Origin: Microcaldota archaeon
Lineage (GTDB): Archaea; Micrarchaeota; Micrarchaeia; Norongarragalinales; UBA8480
NCBI GenBank assembly: GCA_023247085.1
Contig: JAHFHC010000006.1
Span: 1 to 37,672 of the forward strand
Length of the DNA: 37,672 bases
Reading direction: 5' to 3'
Made by a program: the position numbers and the translations under genes. Below the pieces are notes generated by a model. That model saw only the letters and a list, made by a program, of their open reading frames with translations. It did no database searches and was not told where the DNA came from. Positions within the stretch are counted from its first letter, which is position 1; each line of letters begins with the position of its first letter. This document shows positions 34,834 to 37,672 of this stretch, in pieces.

Positions 34834-37672
34834 CTATTTCGCTATTTTTGTCCTTGTTCCAAAATTTGGGTCAAAAATACCCTTGCCAATTATTGGCAGT
34901 GCTTTTGTCACAAACCCTTCAAGCGTTTGGTTATTAGAGGCAAATGGAATACTATAACCTTTTATTGCAAGGATGTAACCACGCTTATAACCAATACCGC
35001 TGTCATCAATTTTTTCGTGTGCATCTTTAAATTCCATTTCAACATGATCACGTTTATATTGGCTATAACGCAACTCGTCATCGCGTGCAATTTGTTTAGC
35101 AACGTCTACTCCATTTCCATCAATTGCAGTTTGTAAGTCCAATTGTGTTACTTGCATTTCTTCGTCTGGCGAAAAGTCTGCATAAACCTCGTCAATGTTA
35201 TATGCACCGCCAGCAGTTTCAAGACGCACAATTAAGCTACCTGACTCTGGAACAGTGAAGTACACGAGTCTACTCGTATCTTCAGCTACTCGAATTGCGC
35301 CAACATCGCGCCATTCATTTCCTTGCTTCACTTTTACAGCAAGCGTCATTTTACGCTTTACCCAATTGTCATAAACAAACGTAAACAATTCGTGTGGAAC
35401 TGCATCTAGAAAATCGTTGACAATGAACTGGTAATTCTTTCCAATCAACGAACGGATATTGTTGAGCTTTGCGTTGAGTGAACCACTTTTACGTAATTGA
35501 ACGTTTAGCTTAACGGTTGTGAAATTATTCAGGGCAGCAAAGTGAAGCTCGGCAAAGTTTATTGGTTTCCGGGAATTGTCTTGCCAGTAGATACCATCTG
35601 AATTATTCACGTAGTTAGTTACGTCAACGTCATCTTGGTCAATTGCACGGTACGCGTATATTTTTTGCTTCATCGTATGCGGCGCGCCGTTTAAGTCAGG
35701 CATTATGGCATTTGCGTTTTTGTAGTCAACTGCAAATACTTTGACGACATTTGTAAATGACACTTCTTGTTTGGTTTCAAGCGAACGGAGTTTCAGTGTT
35801 CCATTTTGTGGTTTTAAAAAGTTGAGAGGCGAATAAGAATAATCCTCTTCGTTTTTTAATCCAGATTGTGGGAACCCCTCGTGTTCAAACTTGTAATCCG
35901 ACCCATCAAAAGAAAAAATGTACGGGCAACTTGCAGTTTCTAAATAGCAGCCAACAAAGCACTTTTGATCAGTGGGAGGTGATATCACTATGCCATTTGC
36001 ATTTATTTGCTTGTATTTAACCACAACTTCTCCATCGTATACACCGTCAAATTCCATTTTATTTTTTACTGGTCCATCTGCTCGGTGTGCCAAAGTCCTA
36101 CAATCGTCAGATGAAAGAGGGGCATCTTCGTTAATTCCGATAGCTACATCCACTTTGTTAAGCCAGTCTAATTCGCCGTTTTTGGTTAAGCCGAGCTTTG
36201 TTGGACGCAAGTTAGTGCTCGGTAAAAGTGGAGATTTAGTAGTTTTATTCGTATAGTAATGATATGGCCCAGAATTCGTAGGAGTAATGAATGTTTCGTA
36301 ATTACAATAAGATCCACCAATACACGCGCGGTCGTAGGGTTTTCCATTACTAAAGATTTGTTGCTGGTAGTAATCCTGCCCGTTTTGACTGTTAGTTCCA
36401 AAAAAGGGACATAATGGCACACTTAGACTAAAATCAGATGAGCTGAGTTTAACTTCCATATTCCTAAAGTACAAATTCTCATCTGTAAAGTTTTGCATAA
36501 GGCTATTTGGTAGTACCACACCAGCCGGGAGATTGAGCCCTTCGCCTTTTAACACTTTAACGCTTTCATATGGCACTCCGTTTAACTTTGTCGTATCGCC
36601 ACGTGCATCATCTTTGTCATTTGCATTTTCTGGAATGTAGTCACGCAATGAACGCAAACAATAGCCAATTGCAGGCTGTTGACCCGCTCTCTCAGTTCCA
36701 ACCCTCATCGTAGTACTATACCACGAATAACATAGTTTTGAAAATCTACCAGTTCCTGGCGAAGGTGAGTCACAACGATCTTGAGAAGTATCGTCTTGCA
36801 AATAAGCAGAAGAAACTTGTAATGGGTCAGCCACATAAATCCATTTCATTTGACCAGATGAAGAGTCGCGATAGTAGCTAAAAGTTAAACGGAAGTAACT
36901 TGGCTTGTTTCCAGGTACACAGCCACCATCTTCTTCTCTAAACTTAATAGTACCAATTGTTGATCCGGAAGTGAAAAAGGGCACACCAGATCGAGGAATC
37001 GGCGTATATTTTTCAAGTACAGCGCGACTTCCTGAATCAACAAAGCAACCCGTGTCAGTGTAACCCAGTATGCTATCTGCTGTTGCATTGCATGAAGAAC
37101 CTAGTCTCGCTACATAAGTGTAATTAAATGTTCCTCCAGTTTCACTTGCAAAATATTTAAACGGCGCATCTGTTAAGTCAAGCGCAGCGGTTTCATCTTG
37201 ACTAAAACGTATTAAGGGAACTAGTGAAAGTGTAGTGTGGTTTAGCCAAACTTGCGTTGCTCTGCCCGGAATAGGCACTTTTTTCTTATTTGTAGTTGGA
37301 TTACAAGCCGGTGCTTTTTCGCATACTGGCGCATCACACCAATTGAAGCAAAGTGAACCATCTGGCTTTTTGCCAGTTGTAGCATTACAAGTTGAATCAC
37401 AATTTGTTCCTGCTCTACATGCTGTGCAAGGCTCTTCTCTATAAGCTGGGTTTTCTACAGTTGTAATCCAATCATTGAGAGTTGGTCGACACCGCGTTGG
37501 GTCAAACGATGGTTGCACGCCCCTTTCGCAATAGTAATTCGAATTCAAACTACGGCGAAATGCAGTTATTAACCGAATATTATTGGCATTTTGCACGTAT
37601 TCTAGCAGAGGCTTTGGGCGCAAAGTGTCATTAAGTAATAGAGCCCCATTGACTTGAGGTCGCCGGCTATGT
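34834..37672 (-). CDS. Giant surface protein 4, N-terminus outside the window
   Basis: About 945 residues are visible and the frame stays open to the window edge, so the true start lies beyond 37672; TTG 37623 is not a start. The first visible part has the core motif T-A-F-R-R (37548-37572), followed by a Cys-rich insert (C-T-A-C, C-D-S-T-C, C-F-N-W-C) and the V-S-S-A-Y strand (near 36775-36815). From about 35940 down, a different module begins: C-P-Y-I-F-S-F-D-G-S-D-Y-K-F-E, then an L-x-P-x-N-G-x-L-x-L-R strand, a later Y-N-I-D-E-V-Y-A-D-F-S-P-D-E, an N-G-V-D-V block and K-R-G-Y-I-L-A-I-K-G-Y. I recall this layout from bacterial secreted proteins. Function unknown, most likely extracellular. 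Confidence 0.88.
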   Translation of the reverse strand, partial: HSRRPQVNGALLLNDTLRPKPLLEYVQNANNIRLITAFRRSLNSNYYCERGVQPSFDPTRCRPTLNDWITTVENPAYREEPCTACRAGTNCDSTCNATTGKKPDGSLCFNWCDAPVCEKAPACNPTTNKKKVPIPGRATQVWLNHTTLSLVPLIRFSQDETAALDLTDAPFKYFASETGGTFNYTYVARLGSSCNATADSILGYTDTGCFVDSGSRAVLEKYTPIPRSGVPFFTSGSTIGTIKFREEDGGCVPGNKPSYFRLTFSYYRDSSSGQMKWIYVADPLQVSSAYLQDDTSQDRCDSPSPGTGRFSKLCYSWYSTTMRVGTERAGQQPAIGYCLRSLRDYIPENANDKDDARGDTTKLNGVPYESVKVLKGEGLNLPAGVVLPNSLMQNFTDENLYFRNMEVKLSSSDFSLSVPLCPFFGTNSQNGQDYYQQQIFSNGKPYDRACIGGSYCNYETFITPTNSGPYHYYTNKTTKSPLLPSTNLRPTKLGLTKNGELDWLNKVDVAIGINEDAPLSSDDCRTLAHRADGPVKNKMEFDGVYDGEVVVKYKQINANGIVISPPTDQKCFVGCYLETASCPYIFSFDGSDYKFEHEGFPQSGLKNEEDYSYSPLNFLKPQNGTLKLRSLETKQEVSFTNVVKVFAVDYKNANAIMPDLNGAPHTMKQKIYAYRAIDQDDVDVTNYVNNSDGIYWQDNSRKPINFAELHFAALNNFTTVKLNVQLRKSGSLNAKLNNIRSLIGKNYQFIVNDFLDAVPHELFTFVYDNWVKRKMTLAVKVKQGNEWRDVGAIRVAEDTSRLVYFTVPESGSLIVRLETAGGAYNIDEVYADFSPDEEMQVTQLDLQTAIDGNGVDVAKQIARDDELRYSQYKRDHVEMEFKDAHEKIDDSGIGYKRGYILAIKGYSIPFASNNQTLEGFVTKALPIIGKGIFDPNFGTRTKIAK

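Noticed and set aside
34747-35136. Hydrophobic 129-aa frame on the plus strand
   Set aside because: Antisense to the end of surface protein 4 and the intergenic gap; its aromatic run comes from reversed Lys/Asn-rich DNA.
1-37672. tRNA, rRNA genes and CRISPR arrays
   Set aside because: I looked through the intergenic gaps and saw no cloverleaf-like GTTCGA arms, rRNA segments or regularly spaced repeats; a computed scan could still find something unusual.

Overview
The window is most likely archaeal chromosome. The reasons are an archaeal/eukaryotic-type tyrosyl-tRNA synthetase, an ATP-dependent replicative-type DNA ligase, Pth2 peptidyl-tRNA hydrolase, archaeal-type FtsZ in two tandem copies, TATA-box promoters, and ribosome binding sites of the GGTGA/GGAGGTGAT type. 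Many first genes of transcription units have an A/T box centred about 25-27 bases before the start codon, as expected for leaderless mRNAs; internal genes often carry GGTGA. The small genes, low GC and very large surface proteins would suit a DPANN-type archaeon (Diapherotrites/Micrarchaeota-like). That placement is inference and not shown by the sequence.

Layout. 1-3.2 kb (minus strand): tyrS, then an operon of an exported membrane protein, an exported single-HKD phospholipase-D-like protein and a GNAT acetyltransferase. 3.2-7.5 kb: a basic hypothetical protein diverging from DNA ligase; then two tandem helical hypothetical proteins that look like diverged paralogues, pth2, and two small minus-strand genes, one of them ribbon-helix-helix-like. 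7.6-10.2 kb: two ftsZ genes in tandem. 10.3-15.1 kb: the first giant surface protein (1601 aa). 15.2-18.1 kb: a defence/toxin-antitoxin island with AbiEi/AbiEii, AbrB/VapC and RHH/VapC. 18.3-23.9 kb: the second giant surface protein (1858 aa). 24.0-27.1 kb: argS, a Nudix hydrolase, and an RHH/PIN toxin-antitoxin pair sitting between the Nudix gene and a decayed second copy of that gene's 3' end. 27.1-29.7 kb: an S51-family peptidase, a 2OG-Fe(II) dioxygenase, a 43-aa zinc-finger-like protein and a class II fructose-bisphosphate aldolase. 29.8-37.7 kb: the third giant surface protein (1656 aa) and a fourth one cut by the window end (about 945 aa visible).

The main novelty is the family of giant surface proteins. 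Three of them have a short cytoplasmic N-terminus, one membrane span, a run of carboxypeptidase-regulatory-like/Ig-like beta repeats and a Cys-containing C-terminal half. All four share a diverged core that I can trace by eye: an [AL]FRR/ALRR motif, a later aromatic-rich strand pair, and an L-x-[IV]-S-S-x-x-Y-like strand followed by cysteines. The fourth carries an extra C-terminal module that resembles one I know from bacterial secreted proteins. The second theme is compact toxin-antitoxin biology: four modules, two of them with perfect palindromes (20 and 26 bp) exactly where an autoregulatory operator would lie, and one apparently inserted at the 3' end of a gene, leaving a degraded copy of that end behind.
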